NCBI GenBank assembly: GCA_018816345.1
Contig: JAHIWG010000012.1
Span: 1 to 64,000 of the forward strand
Source of the DNA: Spirochaetota bacterium
Lineage (GTDB): Bacteria; Spirochaetota; Spirochaetia; Treponematales; UBA12059
Length of the DNA stretch: 64,000 bases
Reading direction: 5' to 3'
In this document: in pieces, positions 18,121-26,253 of the stretch
Layout: each line of letters opens with the position of its first letter
How positions within the stretch are numbered: position 1 is the stretch's first letter
Notes under the pieces: generated by a model
Told to the model about the DNA's origin: nothing
Databases searched by the model: none
What the model saw: the letters and a program-made list of their open reading frames with translations, nothing else
Program-made: the position numbers and the translations under genes

Positions 18121-18227
18121 GCACAGAGAAGATGAGACGCAGAGAGTAGAATCCAAGATAGAGAACCTATGCTCGCTTTCCTTGGCAGCATTCCCTTCCT
18201 CCCTCATCCACTCCGCGTCTCTTTGCG
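18121..18227. mobile_element. Degenerate inverted-repeat element, copy D
   Basis: The left end (18121-18146: gcacagagaagatgagacgc...) and right end (18202-18227, reverse complement gcaaagagacgcgg...) contain the same words as the other elements (cacagaga, agatgag, acgcagag) but in a rearranged order. It lies between kce and kamA. I infer a decayed copy. Confidence 0.4.
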
Positions 18228-18241
18228 AATTACCTTGCCAT

Positions 18242-19069
18242 TCAACCCTTTAGTTTCAGGTACTTGCGGACGTCGTCGGGGCTGGCGGGAGAGAGGCCGG
18301 CCTCGCCGGCTATCCTCGCGGCGCGCTCGACGAGCTGGGCGTTGCTCTTGGCCAGGACGCCCTTAGAGAAGAATACGTTATCCTCGAAGCCGACGCGAAT
18401 CCAGCCTCCGTTGGCTACGGCGCCGTACTGCGCGGGCAGGGACGAGCGCCCTATGCCCATCACGGTGTAGTCGGCCCCCGCCGGCATAGCCTTGATGAAC
18501 GCGGAGAGGTTCTCCACGCTATACGGCACCGCCCCGGGCACGTTGAGCACGAAGCCGTAGTGGAAGGGCGCCTCGATGAGGCCTTCCTTGACGAGGTAGT
18601 GGCTCGCGTAGACGTGCCCGAGGTCGAAGCATTCCAGCGTCGCCCGCACCCCGCGGCGCTTGAACTCGGCGGCGAACTCGCGCATCGTCGGCAGCGTGTT
18701 GACGATATACTCGTCCCCGAAGTTGACCGTGCCGCAGTCCAGCGACGCCATCTCCGGCTCGAGCTCCTTGACCGGGCGGAGGCGCTCCTCGGCCGTATCG
18801 CCCACAGCCCCGCCGGTCGTTATCTCGATGACGATGTCGGTCTTCCTCCGTATCGCGTCGATCGCCTCCTTGAAGCGCGCGACGCTCTGCGTCGCGTTGC
18901 CCTGATCGTCCCTCACGTGCAGGTGGAGGATGGCGGCGCCCGCCGCCCTGCACTCCTGGGCGGTCGCGGCGACCTGGTCCGGGGTGATGGGCAGCGCGGG
19001 ATTCTGAGCTACCGTCGTCTCGGCGCCGGTGCACGCGCAGGTGATTACTATCTTACCGTCAAGAGCCAT
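18242..19069 (-). CDS. kce: 3-keto-5-aminohexanoate cleavage enzyme
   Basis: A zinc-dependent BKACE-family enzyme that condenses 3-keto-5-aminohexanoate with acetyl-CoA to give acetoacetate and 3-aminobutyryl-CoA. The 275-residue length is typical. Zinc ligands His49 and His51 lie in ILHLHVRD, and VITCACTGAETT is the usual N-terminus. Later family motifs include ASLDCGTVNFGD, VLNVPGAVPY and NGGWIRVGFEDN (the last carries the third metal-site Glu). AAGGAGG precedes the ATG. It sits between kdd and kamA, as expected for the pathway. Confidence 0.95.
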   Translation of the reverse strand: MALDGKIVITCACTGAETTVAQNPALPITPDQVAATAQECRAAGAAILHLHVRDDQGNATQSVARFKEAIDAIRRKTDIVIEITTGGAVGDTAEERLRPVKELEPEMASLDCGTVNFGDEYIVNTLPTMREFAAEFKRRGVRATLECFDLGHVYASHYLVKEGLIEAPFHYGFVLNVPGAVPYSVENLSAFIKAMPAGADYTVMGIGRSSLPAQYGAVANGGWIRVGFEDNVFFSKGVLAKSNAQLVERAARIAGEAGLSPASPDDVRKYLKLKG

Positions 19070-19570
19070 ATGCCCTCCTTATTTCGATGGGGCGCGAACC
19101 GGGGATACGGCGGCAGGGCTGGCGACGGCGCGCGCATCGGGACGGCCCGAACGCCGTTATAGTACGTGCATGCGCCCTCGTAAGCCCTGCCGCCCCCTCC
19201 GTAGACGCGTAGACCCGTAGACTAGAAACGAGAACCGAAGGAATTACATAGAATCGGCTCGGATGGTCTCGTCCACCCTCCGGCCCCCGCGGGCCGTCTT
19301 CCGATACGTTCCAGCTCGCTCGAGCTCGTCCGAGGCGTAGCCGCCTAGGCCGCTCTCGCTCGCCGCGCCGGGGACGGGGAGCCCCCGGGGCGAGAGACGG
19401 TTTCCCGCCTTCCCACGTTTTTTTTCGCCGACTCGATCCTTACCAGCCGCGCTCGGCCGCGTACGAACCGGGAGACGGACTGCCCCCGCCGGTCTATCGC
19501 GCGCTCGCGCGGCCCGGCTCGCCGTCCTCCCATCGTCAGGCTGCTCTACGATTTCGCCCTCTCGGACGAT
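19070..19570. other. 500-bp gap between kdd and kce
   Basis: No convincing gene. The short open frames here lack a Shine-Dalgarno and are Arg-rich, as expected for chance frames in GC-rich DNA. A T8 tract lies at 19418-19425 on the plus strand. A TATAAC hexamer on the minus strand, about 85 bp before kce, could give kce its own promoter, but the -35 match is poor. I looked for a cobalamin-riboswitch B12 box because the operon encodes a B12 enzyme and saw none. Confidence 0.5.
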
Positions 19571-20611
19571 CTACTTGACGTACTGATCCTCGAAGTACTT
19601 GCGGAGCTGGGCGTTCTCGCGGAGCTCCCACAGCGTTATCTCGGCGTGGTCCTTGGTATAGCCGTTGCCGATTATCATGAGGACGTCCTTGCCGATGCCC
19701 TCGGCCCCGAGCGCGGCGCGGGTGAAGCTCGTCGCCATGCTGAAGAAGTAGACGATGCCGTTGTCCCGGACCGGCAGGATGCTGGCCATCTCGCAGCCGG
19801 CGATGTTGACGCAGTTGATGACGATGTCCACTTCCTTGCCGCCGTTGGCCTTGAGGACCGCCTCGAGCACCTCGACCGGCTTGGTGGAATCGGCCATCAC
19901 GATCTCGTGGCACAGCTTCATCTCGGTCAGGGGCTTCACGTACTTCTCGTTGCGGATGTTGGCGATCACCCTGCCGGTGGGGCCGACGCGCTTCATGGCC
20001 TCATAGCAGCACATGAGCCCGGACTTGCCGCCGGCTCCGAGCACGAGCACGCTGTCGCCGGGCTTGACGAGCTTGGCGGTCTGCGCGGGGGCCCCGGCCA
20101 CGTCCAGGGCGGCGAGCGCGAGGCCCTCGTCCATGTCGGCGGGAAGCTTGGCGTAGATGCCGGACTCGAAGAGTATGGCCTGGCCGTCTATCAGGACGCG
20201 ATCCACCTCGGGCATGACCTTGATGATCTTGTTGATCTTGAGCGGGGTCAGGGACAGGGACACGAGGCTGGCGATCTTGTCGCCCACCTTGAGGTCGCGG
20301 CCCGCGAGCGCGGAGCCTATCCTGGCCACCTTGCCGATGAGCATGCCGCCCGAGCCCGTCACGGGGTTCTGCTGCTTGCCGCGCTCCGCGACGATGGACA
20401 TGATCTTCTTGCCGATCTTGTCGACGTCGTGCCCGGCCTCTTCCTCGATCTGCGTGAAGCTGGCCGAGTCGACGTTGAGCGCGATCACGTCGATCAGGAT
20501 CTCGTTGTCGTAGACCTTCGACATGTCGTTGTCGATCCTCTGCGCGGTCTGCGGCATGGCGCCTACCGGGTCGATGACGCGGTGGGTGCCGTACTTGCTG
20601 CCTAGAGCCAT
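19571..20611 (-). CDS. kdd: L-erythro-3,5-diaminohexanoate dehydrogenase
   Basis: Oxidatively deaminates 3,5-diaminohexanoate to 3-keto-5-aminohexanoate with NAD(P)+, linking the aminomutases to Kce. The 346-residue protein starts MALGSKYGTHRVIDP and has the dinucleotide fold SVLVLGAGGKSGLMCCYEAM (GxGGxxG) plus VTGSGGMLIGKV and VDIVINCVNIAG segments characteristic of Kdd. AAGGAGG precedes the ATG. It is the promoter-proximal gene of the lysine operon. Confidence 0.94.
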   Translation of the reverse strand: MALGSKYGTHRVIDPVGAMPQTAQRIDNDMSKVYDNEILIDVIALNVDSASFTQIEEEAGHDVDKIGKKIMSIVAERGKQQNPVTGSGGMLIGKVARIGSALAGRDLKVGDKIASLVSLSLTPLKINKIIKVMPEVDRVLIDGQAILFESGIYAKLPADMDEGLALAALDVAGAPAQTAKLVKPGDSVLVLGAGGKSGLMCCYEAMKRVGPTGRVIANIRNEKYVKPLTEMKLCHEIVMADSTKPVEVLEAVLKANGGKEVDIVINCVNIAGCEMASILPVRDNGIVYFFSMATSFTRAALGAEGIGKDVLMIIGNGYTKDHAEITLWELRENAQLRKYFEDQYVK

Positions 20612-20682
20612 GGTACCTCCTTGTGGTTTTTTTCCGGAGAGATGCGATTAGTATGACGCCGGAATAGGATGAGAAGCTACTA

Positions 20683-20712
20683 CTTATAAACCCGGCCTTC
20701 GCGCGCCGTCAA
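20683..20712 (-). promoter_or_regulatory. Predicted promoter of the lysine-fermentation operon
   Basis: On the minus strand TTGACG (20712-20707), an 18-bp spacer and TATAAG (20688-20683), about 70 bp before the kdd start. A second -10-like CATACT lies closer to the gene near 20650. Confidence 0.55.
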
Positions 20713-20856
20713 GCGATGAAAAATTCAGAGAATAAACCGCCCGTTTCGATTTCTAAAGCGCCTTTTCTCGGCGCGTGATAAAATAAGCCCGGGTCGATCG
20801 GCGTCGAACAGGCGAAACAGAGCGGACGGTATCGATTCCAAGAAGGAGGCCAGCCC

Positions 20857-22005
20857 GTGAGGAAGCTCCTCGGAGCCGCCATGGCATCGCTCGTAGGCTC
20901 GTGCCTCCTGTCCGCCTCCTGCGCCGGCCGAGACGCCTCGGGAGTCGAGGCCGCCGTGGCAGCGCGCGCGGCCGCGATCTCGTCCGGCGACAAGGCCCTC
21001 TACATGAGCCTCCTCGTCCCCGACGACCCCGAATTCACCCTGGAACAGTCCCGCTGGTTCGATTATAGGCTATCGGCGACGATAAGCGGCTTCGAGCTGC
21101 GCGTCGAGTCGCTCGAGAAGCTAGGCGAGGACGAGTACGTCGCCGCGATCCGGCAATCCTACCGGATCGGCGAGCCCGGCGAACCAGGCGAGCCCCGCGA
21201 AGTAGCCTACACGGAGCGTTACCGCAGGGTAAACGGAGCATGGCTCGACGCCGACCTCTACCTGAAGGCCAAGGAATCGGACCATTTCGTACTCAAGTAC
21301 CAGGCCTCCGTCGAGGACAAGAGCGCCGCCGCCATCCTCGAGCAGGCGGAGTCGGCCTGGTACTCCGTCCGCCGGGCCTACGGGGACGCGCCCGCCGGGA
21401 AGACCACCCTCAAGGCCTTCTCGGACCGCGAGCTGCTCAGGCAGAACAGCAAGATAACCATAGGCAGGCTGTTCTCCGGCTGGGCCGAGCCGGGCGAGTC
21501 AATAAAGATGTGGGTACGTCCCGACCCCAAGTACGCCTACAAGCCGACCCTCGCCCACGAGCTCGTGCACAAGCTGACGCTATCCGTCGCGCCCAACCAA
21601 TGCTCCTGGCTAGCGGAGGGCCTGGCCAATTACTACGGCAACTTCGCGGCCCAGGACTGGGACTACCTCAGCTCCGGCTACCATAAGCCCTCCGACTACG
21701 ACAGGAGCGTCGCCTGGCTCGCCGGGATCGATTCCCAGCTCATAGCCGACGACGCCGAGTGGGCCCTCTACGGCGGCATGGCCGGCACCGTCGTCCGGTT
21801 CATGGCCGAGCGCTACGGCAAGGAGACGCCCCGGGCCGTCGTCAAGGCCCTCAGCGCCGGAGCCTCGCCCGTCCGCGGCGGCTACGTCTACGCGATCCAC
21901 GACGCCGCGTGGCGCGAAGACCTGGCCGCCGCTATTCTCACGGTCCTCGGCATCGGCATGGACCGCTTCGACGCCGACTGGCGGGCCTGGATCGAGGAGC
22001 TATAG
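20857..22005 (+). CDS. Lipoprotein with HExxH metallopeptidase motif (gluzincin-like)
   Basis: A 382-residue exported protein. A signal sequence ends LLSASCAGRD, a loose spirochaete-type lipobox. The C-terminal half has LAHELVHKL (His234, Glu235, His238) followed by WLAEGLANYYG with Glu254 as the likely third zinc ligand, the pattern of 'peptidase MA-like' gluzincins. The ending (GTVVRFMAERYG ... WRAWIEEL) also fits. The N-terminal half resembles a small NTF2-like domain. GTG start at 20857 with AAGGAGG at good spacing. Three 9-nt repeats at 21169-21195 encode GEPGEPGEP. Substrate unknown. Confidence 0.78.
   Translation: MRKLLGAAMASLVGSCLLSASCAGRDASGVEAAVAARAAAISSGDKALYMSLLVPDDPEFTLEQSRWFDYRLSATISGFELRVESLEKLGEDEYVAAIRQSYRIGEPGEPGEPREVAYTERYRRVNGAWLDADLYLKAKESDHFVLKYQASVEDKSAAAILEQAESAWYSVRRAYGDAPAGKTTLKAFSDRELLRQNSKITIGRLFSGWAEPGESIKMWVRPDPKYAYKPTLAHELVHKLTLSVAPNQCSWLAEGLANYYGNFAAQDWDYLSSGYHKPSDYDRSVAWLAGIDSQLIADDAEWALYGGMAGTVVRFMAERYGKETPRAVVKALSAGASPVRGGYVYAIHDAAWREDLAAAILTVLGIGMDRFDADWRAWIEEL
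21169..21195 (+). repeat. Three 9-nt repeats encoding Gly-Glu-Pro
   Basis: ggcgagccc, ggcgaacca, ggcgagccc in tandem, giving a collagen-like GEPGEPGEP run in the metallopeptidase-like lipoprotein. Confidence 0.75.
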
Positions 22006-22045
22006 CGATCTTGATTATATAGTGTTTTCTATATATTCTAGTGGG

Positions 22046-22531
22046 ATGACTACCAGGACGACGATTCAATCGGCGATCTCGATCGCCTTCGTGCTAGCCG
22101 TAGCCGTCGGGGGCTTCTATTACCCGCTCATAGGCTTCGCCGTGGCGTTGGTCATGGTCGTCGCCCTGGCGATGACGCTAGCAAGGCCTAAATCCTTCTG
22201 CGCCTACGCCTGTCCCAGGGGCAAGGCCCTCGGCCTAGCGCTTCGGCCCTTCAGCCGGGGCAAGCCCCTTCCACGCGGTTTCGCCTCGCCTACTTCTAAA
22301 CGCGCGCTCTGCGGCTTCATGATGTTCTGCGTCATAGGCAATATAGCCCGCCTCGCCGAGGCGCCCCAGGCGCTCGGAACCTTCTTCTGGGGCCTCTGCG
22401 TCATCTCCCTGGCCGCCGGAGTCGTCATCGGCCTCATCTACCGCCCCCGCGCCTGGTGCGCCGTCTGCCCCATGGGGACCCTGCAGGAGACCGTAGGCGC
22501 GGTCGGCCTAGGCAAGCGGAAGGAGGCGTGA
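22046..22531 (+). CDS. Small membrane protein with two CxxxCP/CxxCP iron-sulfur-type motifs
   Basis: A 161-residue protein with about four hydrophobic segments. It has FCAYACPRGKALG near residue 50 and WCAVCPMGTLQET near the C-terminus, the paired motifs of the NapH/NosR/RnfB-associated '4Fe-4S binding membrane protein' group. It is about half the usual size and lacks the ferredoxin domain, so it may be a reduced electron-transfer or maturation protein. A GTG at 22022 in the same frame is an alternative start. There is no Shine-Dalgarno; TATTCT at 22034-22039 with TTGATT 17 bp upstream would give a leaderless mRNA starting at the ATG. Confidence 0.65.
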   Translation: MTTRTTIQSAISIAFVLAVAVGGFYYPLIGFAVALVMVVALAMTLARPKSFCAYACPRGKALGLALRPFSRGKPLPRGFASPTSKRALCGFMMFCVIGNIARLAEAPQALGTFFWGLCVISLAAGVVIGLIYRPRAWCAVCPMGTLQETVGAVGLGKRKEA

Positions 22532-22644
22532 GCGACGGGAGGAAGTCGCGCTCTGCGCCGAGGGGTCGCGCGCGCGAAAGCTTGCGCCGCTGGCGCGAAT
22601 CACTGCGTACTTCGCCTCGCTTGCTCCGGGCTTATCCGCGATAG

Positions 22645-22674
22645 AAAACAGGCTCCCTCCGAGGAAGGAGCCTG
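22645..22674 (-). terminator. Rho-independent terminator of the 337-aa lipoprotein gene
   Basis: On the minus strand the stem caggctcc/ggagcctg (22649-22674) is followed by TTTTCTATC. A second perfect 10-bp hairpin, tagcctcgcc/ggcgaggcta, lies between it and the gene at 22677-22703. Confidence 0.8.
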
Positions 22675-22718
22675 CATAGCCTCGCCGAGAAATGGCGAGG
22701 CTAATCGTTCACGAGCGC

Positions 22719-23732
22719 TTACTCCGTGACAATACCCTTCGCGGTAGGTAACCCGTCTGCTGGGGTCTCGTTGCCGTAGGACTTGATGACGTAGGACGTC
22801 GTCGACGTACCCGCATTGTACGTCACGTCTATCTTGATGATGCCTAGCATCTTCTCGTAGCTATCGAGCGCGATATTGAAGATACCCAAAAGGCCGTCGG
22901 TGGCGGTGGAAGAAGGCTGCATGACCGTGACCGTCGCATAAGTGGAAGGTATCGGGGTTGTGCCGTACGAGTCGCCCGTCAGGGTAGCGCTATCGAACGC
23001 GTTGAGGAAGTAGCGCAACTGACCGTTGCCCGTGGTCCACGGGTTGGACTTAATCCTGATGGTCTCTACGAGCGGAGTCGTAGCGGTATATGCCAAGTTC
23101 GTCGCGCCGTACACGTCGCGATCCTGGGTTATCGCCGATCCCGAGTACCGAGTAGGTACGTCGTAGATTGTAGAGGCCCCATAATTATAGGCCGATGAGA
23201 ATACGGCCGACTGGCCGGTACCCGTAGTATTCGCATCGAGGACGAGGATGCTGTCTACGTCGATGGCGGCGACGCTCTCGGGCCTCTGCCATTCGACGAC
23301 GATGAGGATCTCGGAGGTATTAGCAGGCGTCTCGAAGGCCAGGATGGGCTCGGCCGAGGAGAGCAGGCCGGTTATCTCGATTTCCTTGGGTATGAAGGTC
23401 CAACCGGTCTTTTCTCCGGTGATCCGATACTTGCCCGCGGCGACGTTAGCTGCGGTCCAGCTACCGTCGCTACCGACGACCGCGCTAGAGTTCTTCGTGG
23501 CATCGTAGACGTTCGTAAGAGTAATGGTAGCGTTGGCCAGGGTCAGCGTGGTATCGGTTGACCCCTTCCAATACTCCGTACTAGATACAGGCTGGGCCAC
23601 GTTTACAGCGGTACCGGTAACGCTAAAAAGCCCCGCTCCCAGCGCATCCAAGAACCATTGGCAACCGCTGAACCCGACGACCGTCAACGCGACTAGTAGC
23701 GTCAACGCTACATGGATAGATTTACGCCTCAC
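22719..23732 (-). CDS. Lipoprotein with carboxypeptidase-regulatory-like Ig domain
   Basis: A 337-residue exported lipoprotein. The signal peptide ends VGFSGCQ (Cys24). Residues about 36-120 (FSVTGTAVNVAQP ... SWTAANVAAGKYRITGEKTG ... PKEIEI) look like a carboxypeptidase-regulatory-like beta-sandwich. The rest is Thr/Ser-rich and probably beta-structured. GTG start at 23732 with AAGGAGG 7 nt away. Its GC content is visibly lower than that of the surrounding genes. I do not recognise a specific function; a surface or periplasmic binding role is plausible. Confidence 0.7.
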   Translation of the reverse strand: MRRKSIHVALTLLVALTVVGFSGCQWFLDALGAGLFSVTGTAVNVAQPVSSTEYWKGSTDTTLTLANATITLTNVYDATKNSSAVVGSDGSWTAANVAAGKYRITGEKTGWTFIPKEIEITGLLSSAEPILAFETPANTSEILIVVEWQRPESVAAIDVDSILVLDANTTGTGQSAVFSSAYNYGASTIYDVPTRYSGSAITQDRDVYGATNLAYTATTPLVETIRIKSNPWTTGNGQLRYFLNAFDSATLTGDSYGTTPIPSTYATVTVMQPSSTATDGLLGIFNIALDSYEKMLGIIKIDVTYNAGTSTTSYVIKSYGNETPADGLPTAKGIVTE

Positions 23733-23782
23733 TTGGTATCCTCCTTAAGGATTACGAAAAACATAGGCAACACGACAATATA

Positions 23783-23810
23783 AGTATATAGGCTTTCTAT
23801 CGATTTTCAA
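23783..23810 (-). promoter_or_regulatory. Predicted promoter of the 337-aa lipoprotein gene
   Basis: On the minus strand TTGAAA (23810-23805), a 16-bp spacer, TATACT (23788-23783), about 50 bp before the gene in AT-rich DNA. Confidence 0.55.
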
Positions 23811-23871
23811 GGCAGGCAGGAATCATCACTGAATAATCATACGCTTTCAGCCCCTACCGGTTATTCGAATA

Positions 23872-23899
23872 TTGACTTTGTATCTTTTAACGATAGACT
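23872..23899 (+). promoter_or_regulatory. Predicted promoter of the PEGA-repeat gene
   Basis: TTGACT, 16-bp spacer, TAGACT. A further TATAGT near 23920 is closer to the gene but lacks a good -35. The divergent intergenic region is markedly AT-rich. Confidence 0.4.
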
Positions 23900-23987
23900 T
23901 ACTTATGTTTAAGAATGCCTATAGTATCATGGACGGGCGCTACGCTATAGTCCGCCGGTACTGGGCGGTAGAATACAAGGAGTTGAT

Positions 23988-24929
23988 ATGAAGAAATTTG
24001 CGATCCTCGCCCTAGCGGCGTTCCTCATCCTCCCCGGGGCCGTTTTCGCGCAGCGGACGGCTACCCAGCCCGCGGCCCCCACGAGCTTCCAGCTCACGAT
24101 AGCGGTAAACCCGGGCAACGCGGCCATATTCGTCGACGGGACGCAGATCAAGGGCAACGTGGCAACCGTAACGGCGGGCAACCACACGGTCATGACCCAG
24201 GCCAAGGGCTACCTGGACTTCTCGACGACGGTCAGCGTGGCTGGGAACATGACGCTGCCTATCACGATGCAGCCGGCGACCTTCCAGCTCTCGGTCAACG
24301 CGGCCAACGTCAAGGGCGCCCAGGTGATGCTTAACGGCGCCATGGCGGGCGCGACGCCGTTCGCCGGTCAGATCGCCCCGGGCAGCTACACCGTCACGGT
24401 GCAGGCGCCGGGATTCCTGTCGTACAGCGAGAGCTTCACCCTCGCCGGGCCCAAGGCGATTAACGTGACCCTCCAGCCGGCCACGTTCCAGCTTTCGGTA
24501 AACGCGACTAACGTCAAGGGCGCCCAGGTGCTCCTCAACGGCGGCGCGGCCGGGACGGCCCCGTTCAACACGCAGCTATCGCCGGGTACGTACACCGTCA
24601 CGGTCCAGGCGCCCGGCTTCGTGTCGTACAGCGAGAGCTTCATGCTGACCGGTCCCAAGAGCATCAGCGTGACGCTCCAGCCCGCGATGGGCACGGTCTC
24701 CATCAACCTTCCCGCGGCCAGCATCAATACCGACCTCAAGGGCGGCCACTGGAGCCAGATCCTGATCTTCGTCGACGGGGCGCCGCAGAAGGGCCAGACG
24801 GTCCAGGTGACGCCGGGTAGGCACCTGATCAAGATAACCTCGGGCGGCCTCCAGATAGAAGGCTTCTACGACATCCAGGCGGGCCAGACTATCACCTTCG
24901 AGCCCTACCTCGGCATCAACGTCAAGTAA
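23988..24929 (+). CDS. Secreted PEGA-domain repeat protein
   Basis: A 313-residue protein with a signal peptide cleaved near AVFAQ (residue 21). It contains PEGA-like beta-sandwich units: a divergent one at about 35-93, then two close copies of about 68 residues (about 94-161 and 162-229) sharing QPATFQLSVNA, NVKGAQV, YTVTVQAPGF and SYSESF. The C-terminal part (FVDGAPQKGQTVQVTPGRH) is another PEGA-like unit. PEGA domains are beta-sandwich modules common in surface and cell-wall proteins. AAGGAG precedes the ATG. The recent duplication makes copy number a likely variable between strains. Confidence 0.8.
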   Translation: MKKFAILALAAFLILPGAVFAQRTATQPAAPTSFQLTIAVNPGNAAIFVDGTQIKGNVATVTAGNHTVMTQAKGYLDFSTTVSVAGNMTLPITMQPATFQLSVNAANVKGAQVMLNGAMAGATPFAGQIAPGSYTVTVQAPGFLSYSESFTLAGPKAINVTLQPATFQLSVNATNVKGAQVLLNGGAAGTAPFNTQLSPGTYTVTVQAPGFVSYSESFMLTGPKSISVTLQPAMGTVSINLPAASINTDLKGGHWSQILIFVDGAPQKGQTVQVTPGRHLIKITSGGLQIEGFYDIQAGQTITFEPYLGINVK

Positions 24930-24930
24930 G

Positions 24931-24972
24931 GCTACGATTTCGCCTCGCCTACCGTAGCGAGGCTGTCGTAGC
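24931..24972. repeat. Nested inverted repeat after the PEGA gene
   Basis: gctacga ... tcgtagc encloses a second pair, gcctcgc/gcgaggc, giving a long bulged hairpin directly after the stop codon and just upstream of the terminator. Confidence 0.55.
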
Positions 24973-24988
24973 TATCGATCCGTACGAC

Positions 24989-25018
24989 CGCCCGGGACCG
25001 AACCCGGGCGTTTTTTTT
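24989..25018 (+). terminator. Rho-independent terminator of the PEGA gene
   Basis: cgcccggg / cccgggcg stem with a 6-nt loop followed by eight T. Confidence 0.92.
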
Positions 25019-25129
25019 GAGCCGGCGTAGCGTCCTAAGCGGCTCGGGCGGCCGCCCCGCTTGCCCAGCCTTACGGCCGGGTATAGTATGGCCGTCCGCG
25101 GAGCGCGCACGCGCGCGGGGAGGTACGCG

Positions 25130-25570
25130 ATGAGCAGGATAGAAAAGGCGCTGGCGATTTCTATCGCCGTCGTCGCGGTGATAATCGTCGCGGGGACCGC
25201 CTACGCCGGGGTAACGGACTCGAGGGCGCGGAAGCTCGCCAGGGCCGCCGTCCCCGCCTCTATCGCCGAGGCCGGAGTCTACGACGGGCTAGGCAGGATC
25301 AGGGCCAAGACGAGCGACCGGGCGGTAGCCATCGTGGACATAGCCTTCCCGTACGACGCCTCGGACAGGCAATTCCGGGAGGAGCTGGCCAGGAGGCGGA
25401 CCGACTTACGCGTAGCCGCCGGCTCGTTCCTGTCATCGAGGCGAGCCGACGAGCTCGGCCCGGCTAACGAAGCGAGCGTCAAGGCCGCGCTCCGCGATAC
25501 CCTCAACGCGCTCCTGGCCATCGGCAAGATCGAGGAGCTGTATTTCTCGGAATTCCGCGTAATAGAATAA
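25130..25570 (+). CDS. FliL-like flagellar basal-body-associated protein
   Basis: A 146-residue protein with one N-terminal membrane segment (residues about 7-28, ISIAVVAVIIVAGTAYAG). The periplasmic domain ends LNALLAIGKIEELYFSEFRV, the characteristic C-terminus of FliL proteins (helix, then GKI-x-x-VYFT-x-F-type strand). FliL sits around the flagellar stator and tunes motor function. No other flagellar genes are nearby, so this may be a second, stand-alone FliL paralogue. ATG at 25130 chosen because GGGGAGGT precedes it. Confidence 0.65.
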   Translation: MSRIEKALAISIAVVAVIIVAGTAYAGVTDSRARKLARAAVPASIAEAGVYDGLGRIRAKTSDRAVAIVDIAFPYDASDRQFREELARRRTDLRVAAGSFLSSRRADELGPANEASVKAALRDTLNALLAIGKIEELYFSEFRVIE

Positions 25571-25581
25571 GCGTCGCGGGC

Positions 25582-26244
25582 CTACGCCTCGCCCCTCACC
25601 TCGAGCTCCATATCGGCCAGGAAAAGCCTCATACGCTCATGGCGCCCCGCCGCGAGAGCGCGGCCGCTTTCCGTGTACAGGGCGTCCTTGAGCCCCGACA
25701 GCTTTATCTGCCATTCCCGCTGGATAGAATCGTTCTCGGTCGCGTTATTAGCCGGGTCGACGCCGGCCCACGACTCGGCCGTATAGTGCACTGACCGGCC
25801 GTGCTCTCCTAGCCAGAGGTAGGCCCGCGCCACGCCGACGGCGCCGAGCGAGTCCAGCTTATCGGCGTCGTAGAGGCACTTGGCCTCGATGCTAGAAGGC
25901 GTTCGGCCCCTGCGGTGCCTATGGTTGAGGATGGCGTCGAGCACCGCGTCGATAACGGATCGCGGGAGCCCGCGGGCCTCGAGGAAAGGACCCGCGATCT
26001 CTACGGACAGCTCCTCGTGCCTGTCCGGCAGGGGGCCGAGCCTCGGCTCCAGTCCCCTGCCTATATCGTGGAGCAGGGCGGCGAGACTGACGACGAACGG
26101 GTCCGCGCCTTCTTCCAGGGCGAGCCGCTCGGCCGTCGCCAACACACGCTCGACATGGGAGAAATCGTGGCACGGTGCGGTATCGGCATGGCGCGCCATC
26201 GAGAATTCCCGCGTAGCGCGGAGAATCGCGGCGGTATCGATCAT
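25582..26244 (-). CDS. HD-domain phosphohydrolase
   Basis: A 220-residue metal-dependent hydrolase of the HD superfamily. Visible metal residues are His26 in CHDFSHVERV and His59-Asp60 in AALLHDIGRG. The later KCLYDADKLDSLGAVGVARAY segment is typical of the YedJ-like subgroup. The natural substrate of this group is uncertain, probably a nucleotide or phosphate ester. ATG at 26244 is preceded not by a Shine-Dalgarno but by TATCGT 6 nt away. Divergent to the DUF6941 gene with an inverted repeat in between. Confidence 0.8.
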   Translation of the reverse strand: MIDTAAILRATREFSMARHADTAPCHDFSHVERVLATAERLALEEGADPFVVSLAALLHDIGRGLEPRLGPLPDRHEELSVEIAGPFLEARGLPRSVIDAVLDAILNHRHRRGRTPSSIEAKCLYDADKLDSLGAVGVARAYLWLGEHGRSVHYTAESWAGVDPANNATENDSIQREWQIKLSGLKDALYTESGRALAAGRHERMRLFLADMELEVRGEA

Positions 26245-26253
26245 GATGCGACG

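Noticed and set aside
19070-19570. Cobalamin riboswitch or small gene between kdd and kce
   Set aside because: No B12-box-like sequence found by eye, and the open frames there lack start signals.
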